Positions 23,093 through 35,246 of a DNA stretch of 64,000 nt are shown here, in pieces. Below the pieces are notes generated by a model, which was given only the letters and a program-made list of their open reading frames with translations, searched no databases and was not told the DNA's origin. How positions within the stretch are numbered: position 1 is the first letter of the stretch; the number at the start of each line of letters is the position of its first letter. The position numbers and the translations under genes were made by a program. The stretch spans positions 62,001-126,000 of the forward strand of contig JAKSZP010000018.1 in the NCBI GenBank assembly GCA_022478985.1, in the 5' to 3' direction. Source of the stretch: Massospora cicadina (lineage: Eukaryota; Entomophthoromycota; Entomophthoromycetes; Entomophthorales; Entomophthoraceae).

Positions 23093-25415
23093 TTATGGAT
23101 CCATTCCGCCGGTGTCCTCTACACAAGCATATAGGAGTGCAGGAAAAGAAGGGTGCCATCCATAAAGTAATTGGAATGGGCTTTTCCCCATGGCATATTG
23201 GTAACTAATGTTGTAGGCAAACACCGCAGTAGAAAGGAGGGAACTACAATCAGAGGGCCTATTTGTAACCAACTTCTGTAGTATGTTCACTAGGGTCCCA
23301 TTGACTCGTTCAACAATCCCATCGGACTTTGAAAGATATGGGGTTGTTAGTATCCCGTGGATGGCCATCATCTCATTGAGCTTGGGAATTATATGAGAGT
23401 TAAAATTAGTATCATTGTTGGTAAGGATAAACTGTGGATAGCTGTGACACTGAACGATACACTCCATTACAAACTTAGCCACAGTAACTGCTTTCAGGAC
23501 CAAAATGGCACACGCCTCAACCCACCTGGTCAATTGGTCATTGGCCACCAGGATATACTTAGACCAGTTAGCTCCTATTGGCAGAGGACCAATGACATTA
23601 AGGGAAACTGTATGCCAAGCAAAGTGTGGCTTCACTTACTGGTATGAGGTCTTTTGGTGGAACGGCTTTTCCATTTGGCACTGGTGACAGGAAAAGATAG
23701 TATCAAGAACATCAAAATTCATGCTTTCCCAGTAGTACTGAGGCCTCATAAATTCCATCATCTTACGCATGCTACCATGCCCAACTGCCTTATATGCGCT
23801 AATGATAATGTTAGGCCGCGTTGAAGGTTTCAGAAAGTTTACTGTGGAGTTGCTGATCCGCTTGTACAACTTACCATTCCAATAGAAAGTTTTGGCTCGC
23901 ATTTCATTCAAAGCCTTGATGACTTGTAACGGTCATCATCATACTTTCCGCTGATTATCTTGTCATACATAATATTGCTCAGATCCACCGTAACTGCAAT
24001 GGTTGGTAGCCTCGACAAGCAATCTGCATTCTGGTGTTTTGCTCCTGGTTGGTGAAGGATCTCAAAGTTGTAAGCCTGTAGTTTAAGGGCCCATCATGCT
24101 AGACGACCCTCTGGCTCCTTAAGGTTCTGCAACCAGCGTAATGAGGCATGATCCGTTACAAGTTTAATCTTTACACCATGCAAATATACTTTGAATTTCT
24201 TTTATGCATAAATCACTGCTAAGCACTCCCACTCGGTCACAGTATAATTACGTTCATGGCTATTCATGCTCCAGCTGCAGTACGCCACTAGGTGCTCCTC
24301 CCATTCATTATCTTTTGGAACAGAACTGCCTCCACAGCGGAAAGAGAAACATCCATCTGTACAATAAATTCATTTTCAAAATTTGGGTAGTGTAGCACTG
24401 GCTCATTGGTCAATGCTGTTTGAAGAGTATCAAAATAGAATTGAAAGTGTTTCATCCATGCAAACGTGGCGTCCTTTTTTAATAACTCAAATAGTGGACC
24501 TCCAATAAACTAAAGTTTGGTAGAATTGGTGATAGTAGCCAACCATACCTAGAAATACTTGTATTTCTCGCTTACTACTAGGTATAGTCATCTTCCAAAT
24601 GGCCTCCGCCTTAGCTGGTTGGGGCCTCATCACTGTTGCATCAACTACATAACTGAGGTATTCTAGCCAATCCTTAAAAATGGAATTTTAAAGTTTTTAT
24701 TTTTAAATGTTGGCCTCATCCATTTGCAGAGTACCTCTTCTAAATGGTTAAGGTGCTCAGAAAACGTGTGAGAGAAAAAGTTTATATTATCAAGGTATAC
24801 AAGAACGCAGGACAGCTTCAATTTGCCAAGGATAGTAATCCATCGCTCGTTGGAATGTAGTTGGGGCATTACACAGCCCTTGTGGCATACGTGTTGGTTG
24901 AAAAATCCCTTTTGATGTGATAATGGCACATTTTTCTTGTTCCGCCACAGGTAACTCAATCTGCCAATAGCCAGATATTAAATCCATTGCGGAGAAGTAA
25001 TGAGCTCCCCCAATCAGTCCAATGCATCATCAATCCGTGGCAAATGTTATGAGTCCTTTTTTGTAATACTGTTGAGCTTGTGGTAGTCTATTACTACCCA
25101 GTTATTACCATCCTTCTTTCTAACAATTAGGACAGGTGAAGCCCATAGGCCCTTCAACAGTTCAAGCATTCCTTGCTCCAACAGTTTATCGATTTCTGCT
25201 TTGAAAACTTCTGCTGCTGCTCTAGATCGGTGGATTGACTGAGATCTGATGGGAGGGTGATCCCCAGTGTCCACTTGATGAATCACTCTTTGGGCGCACC
25301 CTAAATCATGATCATCAACAGTAAAAATATCTTTATATTTTTGAAATAAGGCTTCCGCTTGATGTTTCTGGTCTTCTGTCAACCCCATTAAATTTTCATG
25401 CAGTACAATTGCCAT
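23093..25415 (-). pseudogene. pol of Gypsy-3: RT, RNase H, integrase (broken)
   Basis: Reading from 25,415 downward: FTVDDHDLGCAQ and the RT N-terminus, KKDGNNWVVIDYHKLN, MDLISGYWQIELP, MPQGLCNAPTTFQRAMD, then VLVYLDNINFF, where the catalytic YLDD has become YLDN. RNase H (about 24,400-23,950) is seen only as fragments. Integrase (23,911-23,093) retains CHQCQMEKPFHQKT of the zinc finger, but the catalytic triad is gone: SLNVIGP (D to N), LTNNDTNF (D to N) and the LSKSDGIVERVN region (E to K). Frameshifts occur around 24,840 and 24,690. Confidence 0.85.
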
Positions 25416-25526
25416 TACGCTAGGTGGTGTTTCATTGGGCAGACCAAATTCATCCAGTGAACCAAACTCATGAATCCTGAGGACCTCCTCAACTGGAATG
25501 AAATGTAGGAATGTAACTATCTGGTG

Positions 25527-26250
25527 TTAGAGAATTTGCATTGGTCTATCCTGAAGTTTTGCTACCAAGGCCTTGATCTTTCCATGCCCCAGGAGTATAA
25601 AGCCAGGGGCAATGTGGGGCTTGAGCCGTGATTGCTGATAGGGCCCAATGACCTCCCCATATAGCCCAGCAGGTACTTCCACCTCTAACTCAGTGCTTAT
25701 GATTGCTTGGTGTCCAGAGGGAACAGATATAGGGCCAGAGGCTCTAAGCGTTAGCCCTTGATATTCATAATTTTGGTGAGAAAGGGCCCAGGTCTTGCTT
25801 TTAGTTGATAATAGCAAACCAAAACCACCTCATCACCATATGTAAGGTTAATGTGACTCATGTGTACAGGAACTTTTGGCATTCAGCTGGAAGTGAAGTA
25901 GATTGGGATCCGCTGCCCCAGAATTTCAAATGTCTTCACTGTCATATCACCAACAGCCTCGAAGTGATGCATAAGAGAAGTTCCAATTAACAGGTCGTAG
26001 ATATTGTTTGGTAACACTATAGCTGGGGCGAAAATGACAATCAACCCAAACTGCAAAGGTAGCGCACTGTATGCTCCTTCAGAGACCATTCTTTCTGCGC
26101 CTGTGGTCCCATACATCATATGATGCTCTACATCAGGCTTTAGTGCCAACTTTGACACCAACTTTGAGGACACTATATTGATTGTGGAACCTGTATCAAT
26201 TATTTCACAAACTCAGGTTTTCACTACAACAGTGTCACAGTAAGTACACT
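25527..26250 (-). pseudogene. Protease region of Gypsy-3
   Basis: Retropepsin relic. IIDTGSTINIVSSKLV at about 26,160-26,205 keeps the DTG active site, and YGTTGAERMVSEGAYSALPL and NIYDLLIG follow, with GQRIPIYF at its end. The stretch to 25,527 encodes the protease-RT linker (LTLRASGPISVPSGHQ, VEVPAGLYGEVIGP) shared with Gypsy-4, Gypsy-5 and Gypsy-7. A frame break separates the active site from the ORF that starts at 26,173. Confidence 0.7.
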
Positions 26251-26646
26251 CAGAGTAAGATGCGTCTGATTTTTTAGAACATGGACAAGTAACGGATCTC
26301 TTTTTACAAGGAAGCTCATAATACCCTTCCCCACTTTATAATATTTTTAACAATAGTATACACAGGGAGGGCCACGTTTACCCCTTTTAAGAGGAGCACA
26401 TCAGCTAATGGATCTGGTTCATCTGTAGTAAGGTAATCGAACAATTGACAAGCATATGGTTTTGGGTGCTCCTGGGAGCCTGGTTCCACCATGTTCATGA
26501 ATTGCATTTGTGTTAGCATATTTACCCCTCCACCCGTTGCTGATATAAAAATTTGTCATCATACCAGGAAACTTCCGCTAGCTGTGCAGAAATAGGTTTA
26601 GGTGGGACGTTTTGAGTCAGAATATCAGAGGTAGAGAGTCCCATCT

Positions 26647-27615
26647 CTATTCCGCTCTTACTTTTCCCTGATTATACTGCTCCCTTAGTAGGTACTGAAC
26701 CTGATGATTATGACAACTCCTAGCCAGGTGCCCTGAGCAACCGCATGAAAAGCAACTAACCCTTAAGACCTGCATCCTTGACTGTTGTAAAATGGTCCAC
26801 CCAAAAGGTGGTCTGGTATTGAACAGTGTAACCAGGCCCACTCTGGTAAGAGAATTGGTGTTGGAAACTAGGTTGAAAGTGAGTCTTGTAATAGTATTAA
26901 TTCCAGGGAAGGCCAACTGGGCGCTGAACAGGGAAGAATAATTCCTTCAAATAAACATGGCTAGCAGCGGAGGCAATCAGTTTCCTCTCTATAATGGGTG
27001 GAGGGAAGGTAGCGGATAAACAGCGTAGAATTTGAACAAGCTTAAGCAAAGGTATGTCAACCTCTAAATATGAAGCCAAGGCATTAAAAAACTCATGATA
27101 TGGTTTCACAGCAGAGGTCAATTTTATGCTTATGTCACATTCAGTTAAAACTCCTACCCCAATTAACACATGGGCTTCTGCTGAAAAATTGATCAGCAAA
27201 CGCAGTGAGGGTCTCATTATGTTGAAACCCAATGGTTAAAAACTCAGCCTTCCATTGCGCTATTTTTGAAGCTCCTCCAAACAACCACAGCACAATATCC
27301 TTCACTTTTTGATATATAATGGAACTGTTGGGAAGATAGTAAGTAACTTGGTCAGCGCTTCCAACATACAGGGTGGACATTAGTAATTTGGCTTTATGCT
27401 GATCTGAAGCACCTTCTACTGCAAACTCAAATCATTCAAAAAATCCATGGATGTTCCCATCATGATCAAATAGAGGCAGCTTATTGATACAACATTCTTG
27501 CAATAAACTCCTTCTTCCATTTAAGCACATTATCAAGGGCAAGCTTGAGTTCTGCATATTCAACAGTTGCAGAGTTCTGAGATGATTTATTAATAAAGCA
27601 AGCCAGATATGACAT
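26647..27615 (-). pseudogene. gag of Gypsy-3 (broken)
   Basis: Starts at ATG 27,615 (MSYLACF), matching MSYQAYLGK of Gypsy-7. Capsid core: SADQVTYYLPNSSI, VKDIVLWLFGGASK and FLTIGFQHNETLTAFADQF at about 27,150-27,370. Zinc knuckle CFSCGCSGHLARSC at about 26,705-26,750 is intact. Two frameshifts and a stop separate the parts. Confidence 0.8.
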
Positions 27616-27683
27616 GACTAGCAATTGAGGAACACTTATCAGTTTATGTGATTGATCAATGGGAACCCTGTAGTGAGCACCAC

Positions 27684-28180
27684 TGTTATAAAATTAGCGT
27701 TATTGATGAGATACGCCATAAATGATTTGAACAGGGTTTTACCCACTGTGCAATAGGACCAACGATATGAGAATCGTTGCCCTTGAACCAAGATAAAAAA
27801 AACTTATTAATAAATGTGGAGCACTTGCTCCCACTAAACTCTTTTATCTTATATAAAAACTATAGTGGCTCTTCTCTGTTCCGCTCACTCTAAACTATTA
27901 ACATCCTACCTTCCTCAATCATCTCAGCCTGCTTGTATTGTAGCGACTTTGGATGATATCACTTTCATGGCTTAGTAATTCACTTCGCCATATCTCATTG
28001 GTTCTACCAATTCTTCATTTGTTAATTCACGATCACCCAATTTAGGCGATTTCCCACCAACCCAAAGTTGCCTCATTTTGAGGCGCTCAAATTAATCATA
28101 ATCATAACAACTTTGTGGTTTCCATCTGATCCGCCATATCAACTTAGAGCTTAGCATCCAGTAATATTGGAATCGCAACA
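27684..28180 (-). repeat. 5' LTR of Gypsy-3
   Basis: TGTTATAAAA to GGAATCGCAACA on the plus strand; partner of 22,244-22,742. On its inner side GTAGTGAGCACCAC (27,670-27,683) is the complement of the primer-binding site. Confidence 0.85.
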
Positions 28181-28185
28181 ACCAC
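28181..28185. repeat. Target-site duplication, right copy, Gypsy-3
   Basis: ACCAC, identical to 22,239-22,243. Confidence 0.75.
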
Positions 28186-29400
28186 AAAAAAATCCTGATT
28201 GAGATGTAATCTTATATGAGCTCATATAATATATTTAATGTAGCACCATTACTCTTGTTGTCAATGAATAGAAGTCTTATGGAGACTTGTATTTCTCCAT
28301 GAGGCCAGGATGCATATTTGGTAACATTTTTCAGAAAGGGTGACAGAATAAAACTATTCACTTAGCGCCCCATAGTATTAACAAATAAATATACTAAGAC
28401 CCTTTCTAAAACTAATGACCAAGAGTTTAGAAGAAGTTGAATCAGGTACCTTATCAAATTTCTAATATGGATTCATGCCATAAGGTCAATCTGGGGCAAC
28501 ATCCACATGTGGTTAAATTCTGCCAATAACAGGCTATTAGAGTCCATGTTTACTAGAAACAGAAGGCATATGACCGCATAAATTGGGCTTACCTAAAAAC
28601 ATGACTTAAGGATTTAAACTTCCCACAAAGTTCATCAACTGGGTCATGCTACTCATGGAATTGGCCACTATGGCGGTGTGTGGCGCACGATACCATACTG
28701 ACCTGGTATATCACCAAAGAGATTTTAAATAAGGCGACCCTTTAGACCCAATTGTACAACTTCAGCATTGATTTATCCATCCACATAATAATGCATGAAT
28801 AGCTGGAGTTACTTAATAGGGGCAATCTCCATTTAAAATTTTGACATTTGTTGACAATTTTATAAAAATCAAACCAATGAAGATGCTCCCCACCTAGAAC
28901 GCACCATAAGAAAATACTCTACAGTGTGCAATGCTGCCATTAATATCAACAATATTGGCTAATTCTACTTGGTAAGTATCGATTACAATGGGCAAAATCA
29001 TTGTCTTGTTGGCCAAGAAGCTTAACCGATATAGTCTCTTATTATCACTTTCTCTTAACCAACCACTAATCCTGTCCTCCATTTGGGTATATGGATTGAG
29101 GCAGGTTGATAAGCCAACACAACAATAGAGAGTAACATGTTAAACAAGAGAACAAAACATTATGAATTTCTCAAAGGAAAGGATACAAGTTTACCAGGCC
29201 AATTAGTCATTGACAAAACAAAAAAAATAATAACTATAATCAGGTCCCTGCACACGACATATCAAATTCTCCATATATATGTTATTAGTGTATATTCTAT
29301 TCAAAAGATGGATTTAATATGGGTCTAATACACCACTATGACTTGAAACGCTATATGACCCAAGCTATATTGGTATCATGGGTCTAATAGTCTTTGTGGA
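28186..29400 (+). pseudogene. Reverse transcriptase of LINE-1 ORF2 (broken)
   Basis: Continuation of LINE-1 after Gypsy-3. VAPLLLLSMNRSLMET and GQDAYLVTFFRKGDRIKLF (about 28,240-28,360) align with SPLLLASLNQSLQET and GQEAFTITLFKERDKLDLA of LINE-2. SIWGNIHMWLNSAN aligns with SIWDNMHSVANA. The catalytic FADDC box is FVDNF at about 28,840-28,868, so it is inactive. The RT connection region follows to KGKDTSLPGQLVI (about 29,155-29,200), aligned with RAHPTSLTGRVIL. Stops are frequent. Confidence 0.75.
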
Positions 29401-30671
29401 ACAGACTCACCACATCATATGACTTGGATTGCCAAAGTTACACACTGGACCTAACGTTGCACTGGGCCATGAATCCTAAATAAAACTTTGTCATCAATTA
29501 ATTTTTAGCCTCCCGCAATCCCAACAATCTGTTAAAATAACTATCATCATATCCTGATGCCACAGGTTCACATGGAACCCAAAGTATTACAAATGCATGT
29601 TTCATACCACCAAATAAGATAAGTGGCACAACAAAATTGTTGAAAGCAGATATTGTAGGGATCTTCCAAGGACAATATCTGCTCAAGAATACTATAAGTA
29701 TATTTCTCAGGAAGGATCAGAAGCAGCCCATCCACCATAGCACAAGTGGAAACTACTTAATAAAACACGTTCACTGATTGGCTGACTGTTGTACTGACTG
29801 AATGATATCTGAAACCCTTAAGTCAGATAGGTTCAACCTATTTTAGAAATTGGCTAATAATTGGCATCTATTATCAAATATGAAATTATTAATTCTGATA
29901 GGTGAATCTGATTGGGTGAGTTGGTATAAATTGGTGAATATTATCTAATAATTCACCAAAGGCTCATATGAAACTAATTGAGTATGATAGTTCAAACTAT
30001 TTGGGTGAGTGGGTGTAAATTGGCAAATATTATCAAAGAATCTACTGGATTTCTCAACCAAAACTAAAAAAAATCAGTTTTAGAGTTAAATAGATAATTA
30101 AGTAGATTTAGGATAACCAGCTTCCCAGCCATGAGGGAAGCAGCGAAGCTGTTAGTCCAGGTGGCTCAAGCATAATGCTGACACAGTCTTTAGGCTGTCA
30201 GTGCAAGCTGATAAATAATCCTGAGCAATACCAGGTAACACCGCTTATATCTAAATAAATTAGATATACCAAATAACCTCCTTACACAATAATCAGTAAT
30301 GAAATATACACACCACCTTCTACTCTAGACCTGCATTTGCACATGCGTAAAGATGTCTGAAATGCACATACCAAACAGTGGAATAATACATTGCTTCACG
30401 TACCTCCTGTGCAGTATGTGGAACCTTAGGGACTTTAATTCACTGGAAAAGATATTGCAACCATCTATAGAAATCTGGCGTGATGTGATGCACCTAATAT
30501 ATCATAATAACATACATGACTTCATTATCACATAACCTTTTGCTTTAAACTTGAAATCACCCATACTTGCCTCGCTCTTATCGCTAATAGTGGGAAATAG
30601 CACTGTGGTCCACTGATACTTTAGTTCTGGAAGCATATAAAGACACAACACTTAATATATATGAAGCAGTC
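29401..30671 (+). pseudogene. C-terminal domain of LINE-1 ORF2 (broken)
   Basis: Mostly unreadable up to about 30,290. Then VMKYTHHLLL and CSMWNLRDFNSLEKI followed by IEIWRDVMHLI (30,290-30,500) align with IWKYAHHPLL and CAMCGQYGTLFHRLEKC followed by VIWREVQRLL in LINE-2. Of the zinc ligands only the first Cys is kept. It ends at the solo LTR. Confidence 0.6.
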
Positions 30672-31237
30672 TGTTCTAACTTTGGCAGATATGCTGAGAT
30701 ACGCTGGGGGATTTTGCACAGGCTTGAACCCACTGAGAAATTGGACAAACGATATGAAGATCGTCAGTCCACAGACACAATTAAAAATATAATAAAATAT
30801 AAAGCTATTTCCTCAGATGACACTTTATTTACTTGGTTAAATCAATCTTCAGCGGATCCTCGCTGTTCCGCTCACTCTAACCTAATAACAATCCTCCTCC
30901 TTCATTCATATCATCTTGCTTATATATCAGCAACTTCAGATGATATATTTAATCAGCTTAGTAATTCAGTTCCACCAAATCTGATTGGTTCCAGAGGAGT
31001 ATGTTATTAGCAATTTACTATTGTCTTAGTCCAAAAATCATGCTCAATATTTGTCAATAGTTAACATCGCCTTATTGCCCTTTCTGAAGGCGATTCAATA
31101 ATTACTCTTTTCTGACACAAAATTTCCTCAATTCATGGCGCTCAGATAATCATAAATTGATATCATGGTCGGTGAAATCTCCCTAATCTGCAATAGCTAT
31201 TTCAGGCTTATTGCCCAGTCATACCAGAATCTTGACA
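30672..31237 (-). repeat. Solo LTR of the Gypsy-3/Gypsy-4 superfamily
   Basis: 566 bp, TGTTCTAACT to CCAGAATCTTGACA on the plus strand. It has the same internal landmarks as the other LTRs (GGGGGATTTTGCACAGG, CAGCGGATCCTCGCTGTT, GGCGCTCA, CCCAGTCATACCAGAATC). Flanks CAGTC (30,667-30,671) and TAGTC (31,238-31,242) differ by one transition, consistent with a 5-bp duplication. No internal region remains, so it arose by LTR-LTR recombination inside LINE-1. Confidence 0.8.
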
Positions 31238-31575
31238 TAGTCAATAGCTTCCATTCCCACCTGCTTGAGCACTTCCAGGCTTAGTTGTTTGGTTTAATGA
31301 GACCAAAGTGACAAAAACTTAACTTCATATGATTTTTAGTTTAATTCATCGAAAACTTACTCCTTTCTTCAGGTCCTGCTTTATCATAAAGTGATATCTT
31401 TATAGGTAGGCAACAAAATGATCATACAACCTGGTAGTACTATCTGGCAACAGGAAAGGTCTGACTACTCTGGGTTGTCTTATTCTCTTCTCTATTCCTA
31501 TATACCTTATTACCAGAAGTGTCCATCCCTTGGTCAGCCTTCCTAAATAATATATAAAATAATACATAAAAAGGG
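31238..31575 (+). other. 3' untranslated end and A-rich tail of LINE-1
   Basis: No ORF. Near the end GTGTCCATCCCTTG and GTCAGCCTTCCT (31,533-31,544) match the LINE-2 3' end almost base for base, followed by an A/T tail (AAATAATATATAAAATAATA). This fixes the 3' terminus of LINE-1 at about 31,575. Confidence 0.7.
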
Positions 31576-31747
31576 TACTTTAGTAGTTAATTAGTATTAA
31601 TTCTAAATTAGGGTAAACTTTTAGAATTTAATTGTTTTTACACGGTTACTCATCTTTCTAAAATATATCTATACATGATCCTAGGCTGAAAAAATACTTG
31701 ATGTAATCATGTTTAGTTAACATGGATGCATTTATATTTTACCTAAC
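31576..31747. other. Short spacer between LINE-1 and LINE-3
   Basis: 172 bp of AT-rich sequence with no recognised feature. The last 25 bases before 31,748 (T-rich on the plus strand) may be the remains of the LINE-3 poly(A) tail. Confidence 0.5.
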
Positions 31748-32179
31748 CGAGGTAAGCTGAACAGTGGATGGAAAATACCAATATATGTAATGGGATAGGA
31801 GGAGGTGAAGTATAGTAAGATTTAGGCATTCCAGATTAGACTATCTATCCCTGTTTCCAGCCAGTATTGCCATGTATAGGGGAGTTGAATGCCTTACTCC
31901 GAAGGGGGTTTCCCTGTTATGGAGCAGGTGTGGAGGAAGGGGTCCATATGTAGAAACCAGACTGAGAACCATGATTTAACAATTGTTGTTGCTTTGGCCT
32001 CATGTATCCATATAGCAGGGCTTGAAAGTGTTCCAGTAGGTGTAGGTGAATTCTTCTGATTGTCCAACGGATGGTGGGTACAATTCCCTTGAAGGCATCC
32101 AGTGCTATGATGTGGATTGTCCACATTGCAATGGCAACTATCAGGGATCAGAATGTGGTTGATATTGGGGATTCAAGTT

Positions 32180-34150
32180 AGAGTGCGAGGAGACTTCTAG
32201 AAATTTAAAGCTCCTGGTCATTTTGGGTTATTAACAGACGCGCAACTTCCTGTCATATGGCTCTATATGGGGGACATGCTTTGAGGAAATGGTGCAGGGT
32301 GACATCCTCTCCACATACTGCGCATGCTGCATGAAGAGAGTTGGAGCGAACTGCTGTTCTGTAGGTTCTTCTGAGGCAACGCCAGGTGTTAGCTCTTACC
32401 CTTGGCTGGAGAGGTGGACGATGTGTTGGCCTCTATATTGCCTTCTGTGTTGTGAGATCATATGAGATGTCTAAAGCATCCAGGTAATTGATTCTCACGA
32501 TGAATGGGGCCACGTTGTGTGTGTCCCTCTGGGGGTGGTCCTATGGTTTCCTTAGCGTGAAGTGAGCTCTGGGCCTTCCCCTTCCCTGACTAGTGCCTGT
32601 GAGAGTGACGGTCCACTCCATTTGCTGAATGGTGCGGAGGAGGCGTTTGAAGTGAGGAGACTCCATGTGGACCTGCTGCGTTAGCGCAGTTTGCAAGGTA
32701 TGTGAGCAGGCTGGATGGATTGTGTGGGTTTGATAGTTTGAGCGCCTGTGCAAAGTTGGCCCTCGCCGCTCTGGACCAATGTTGTTGTGGGAGTTCTGAG
32801 GCTAGGACTTCCTTTATCCAGGTGCCCAATATACAGTTGGCGTGGACCTCAAAATCTATTAGGACCATGCCTCCGCTGGAGTGTGAGCTGAAGAGTGTTT
32901 CCATCTGTACAGGTGGCCGGGATCCAGGCCCAGCCATTACTGGATAAGTGCGCGGATTGAGGATATGAATGTAAGTTAGAAGGAGATAGCGTGTGTGGGG
33001 TACCACAGCATCGGGAGGTTGAGTGAGTTGGCAACTGTTACACACCCTGTTAGTCCTGAGGGATCTTCCCTTGAGGGAGGCGACGCAGTTGGACACCTAC
33101 TGTAGTAGATTGTTCTAAATTGTCTCATTGGCATACCGTCCTGTTTCCATCCATATCCCAAGGTGGTGGAGAGGGTTGGTTGTAGAAAGTGATGCAAAGA
33201 GTAGGATGAGTGGGTTGTTCCTTTATGGGGGGCTTTAATATTTGGGTGTTGTGGCCCTGTAGTTAGTGTAATTAATATGAGGATTATTTTTTTCCTTTTG
33301 TTGAGCAATGCGTTGCTCACAATGGAATAATCCTCCAAGGTGAGTTCCAGCTCTCAGGCATCTTCGTTGTTAGCAATACCTGACATGCAGTCATCCGCAA
33401 AGGCTAAAATCTTGATTGTTGATTGACCTTGTGTGGTTATGCCTATGAGCATGAGTCAGTGACGCGAAGGAGTGGATCAAAGAGGAAGTTATATTACAGT
33501 TGGCTGAGGGGGTCCCCTTGTTTTAGACCTTTGTGTGGTGTGATCTTGTTAGTTAAAAGCCAGGGCTTTATAAATCCATGGATGCGGATTCTATAAAGAG
33601 CATCGCCCAGTTTATAAATCTAGGTGGGAGTTTAAAGGTGCTTAGGAATTCCTTAGGGTACGGTTAACTAACGTGGTCATAATCCTTCTCCTAGTCTAAA
33701 ATACTAGGACTCCAGTTGCTTTGGACTTACATAATTTGGCGATGGAGTGTATAGTAATCTAGATTGAACGCCCTGCATGAACCCAAACTGATTGGGTGAA
33801 AGGACTTTGGAGGCATCGTGCCTTATCTGGTTGCTAAAATTTTTGTAAGTAGTTTTGTATCAGCGTTAGAGAGTGCAATTGGGTGCCAGTTGGTCAGTTC
33901 TAGTTTGTCGCCCTTCTTGACAGGGTTATAACATCGTAGTCCTGGCCACCAGGTAGGAGACGTGTCTCCAGCAGGCATTGGTTCATTGATGCTAAGAGGA
34001 GGGGGAAATTTGCTTGAAGTATTTTTTTAGAATTCACAGGGTATCCCATCAGGCCCTGGGAATTTCCTATGTGGTGCACCGTGGACTGTGTCCCAGAGCT
34101 CCTCTTGTGTGATTAGGTTTAGGAGGTTATAGTCCAACGGTGTACTTTGT
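32180..34150 (-). pseudogene. Reverse transcriptase and C-terminal domain of LINE-3 ORF2 (broken)
   Basis: Motifs in order from 34,150: LITQEELW, FPGPDGIP, PLLLASMNQCLLETRLLPGG, then the catalytic FADDCMSGI intact, SIVSNALL, DPSGLTGCVTV and the CX2C...HX4C zinc motif CAVCGEDVTLHHFLKAC. ORFs at 33,338-32,976 and 33,096-32,590 are surviving pieces. Stops and at least four frame changes separate them. The RT palm block RQGDPLS is not clearly readable. Confidence 0.8.
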
Positions 34151-35241
34151 ATTCCAGCGGTGTGTATAAAATCTTTAATTTTTGAGGGTCGGTTGGGGTG
34201 CCATGGTATAGTTTGGTGTAGTAGCGGTGTACTTCCGCCTTAACCTCCGCTGGGTCAGTTGCCATGGTGCCATCATCTTTGTGGACATGTGTGCATGCGG
34301 GATGGTTGCTGCAAGAGTGGAATTGATGGAAGAAGTATGTTAAAAAACTTTTCGCCTTGTTTTATGAACTTACTTTTCTCAATACTTTGATTCTGTGCTG
34401 CTGTTTGAAGATGAAGGCGTTAAGGTGGGCGCATATTCCTGCCCATTTTTCACCCCCAGTTGAGAATATAGCTGTACTTCGGGGTGTTGAGCTTAAGATG
34501 GTCTGGTTCCACCAAGGTGCACCTAATTGTGGCTGTCAACTGTGTACTTATGTGAGGTGAGATGGTGAGTTTTATTTATTTATTCAGCTTTGAAATTTGC
34601 CCATGTTTTGATAGGATCTAATATTAATAGGGTTGCAAATTTTGGGTTTGTGGCCTCATGTTCGACCCAGTCAGATATTTTGGACAATTTTATGTTTTCT
34701 GGGTGTAGCTTCCTCCAGTTTTACGCCTGTGTGGGAGTTCAGGTTGGCGAGAGCTTCACCAAAATGATTCAGTGGTCAGAGAAATTGATCTTTTTGTTGA
34801 GAAGTTGGAGATGTTTGAGCGGTGGGTTTTCAGGGTAAGTATGTAGTTGTTGCAGCTCATTGAGATGAGCGTTCCCTCACATATGTTGAGGAGGGTCATG
34901 TGGGGAAGGAGTGGTGACCCAGGGGAGAGGATATCATGTGGGCCAAGGGATGCCTTCATTGCACAGAATTTGAGGTGACCCGTGGGTATCCACTGGGGTT
35001 AAGTCATTGGTCCATGTTGGGGTTATCCCAGCAGTTAAAGTCGCCCAACAAGATGGTATCTGGTGGGAGGGTGAGTGTTGGGACGGTCTCAGAAAATTTT
35101 TTCTTTCAGCTGCAGTGCACAGTGCATAGATGTATGCTATTAAGATTGTGTTCTTTTAGCTTACAACCATTGCTACCAGGATGCAGCCAAACAGATATGA
35201 AGAGGAGTTAGTGATTTTAGTTTTTTGTTATTTCAGATGAC

Positions 35242-35246
35242 CACAC
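35242..35246. repeat. Target-site duplication, left copy, Gypsy-4
   Basis: CACAC before the LTR; the right flank at 46,836-46,840 reads CACCC (one mismatch). Joining the flanks restores the LINE reading ...CACCCCACAG, which is present uninterrupted in LINE-2 at 19,741-19,750. Confidence 0.6.

Larger units (their letters stand above)
22244..28180 (-). mobile_element. Gypsy-3: complete but decayed Ty3/Gypsy element inside LINE-1
   Basis: Two LTRs of about 500 bp (22,244-22,742 and 27,684-28,180), ACCAC duplications on both sides, a primer-binding site inside the right LTR, a purine tract inside the left LTR, and gag-pol between them on the minus strand. Rough reading of the LTR pair shows about 12% difference, so it is an old insertion. 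It belongs to the same family as Gypsy-7 by near-identical proteins and LTRs. Confidence 0.9.
13600..31575 (+). mobile_element. LINE-1: ancient LINE split by three later insertions
   Basis: Pieces of one plus-strand LINE occur in correct order on both sides of later insertions: ORF1 (13,690-14,560), endonuclease (14,940-16,188), linker (21,468-22,243), RT (28,181-29,400), C-terminal zinc domain (30,290-30,660) and 3' end (31,517-31,575). The reading matches LINE-2 colinearly. The interruptions are LINE-2 (10-bp duplication), Gypsy-3 (5-bp duplication) and a solo LTR (5-bp duplication). Across Gypsy-3 the protein alignment is continuous: EELWRTVHRAP on the left and LYELYNIFNVAPLLLLSMN-type sequence on the right match LINE-2. 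The start is approximate. Confidence 0.8.
31748..35246 (-). mobile_element. LINE-3, 3' part (endonuclease end, RT, zinc domain, 3' end)
   Basis: Second minus-strand LINE, diverged from LINE-2. From its 3' end: conserved terminal motif (TTCAGCTTACCTCG on the minus strand, 31,748-31,761); zinc domain CAVCGEDVTLHHFLKAC at about 32,265-32,315; RT with FADDCM at about 33,380-33,405; EELWDTVHGAPHRKFPGPDG at about 34,050-34,110; endonuclease end with a DFNCWDNPN motif at about 35,020-35,045. The sequence stops at 35,246 at the LTR of Gypsy-4 and resumes at 46,836. Confidence 0.85.
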
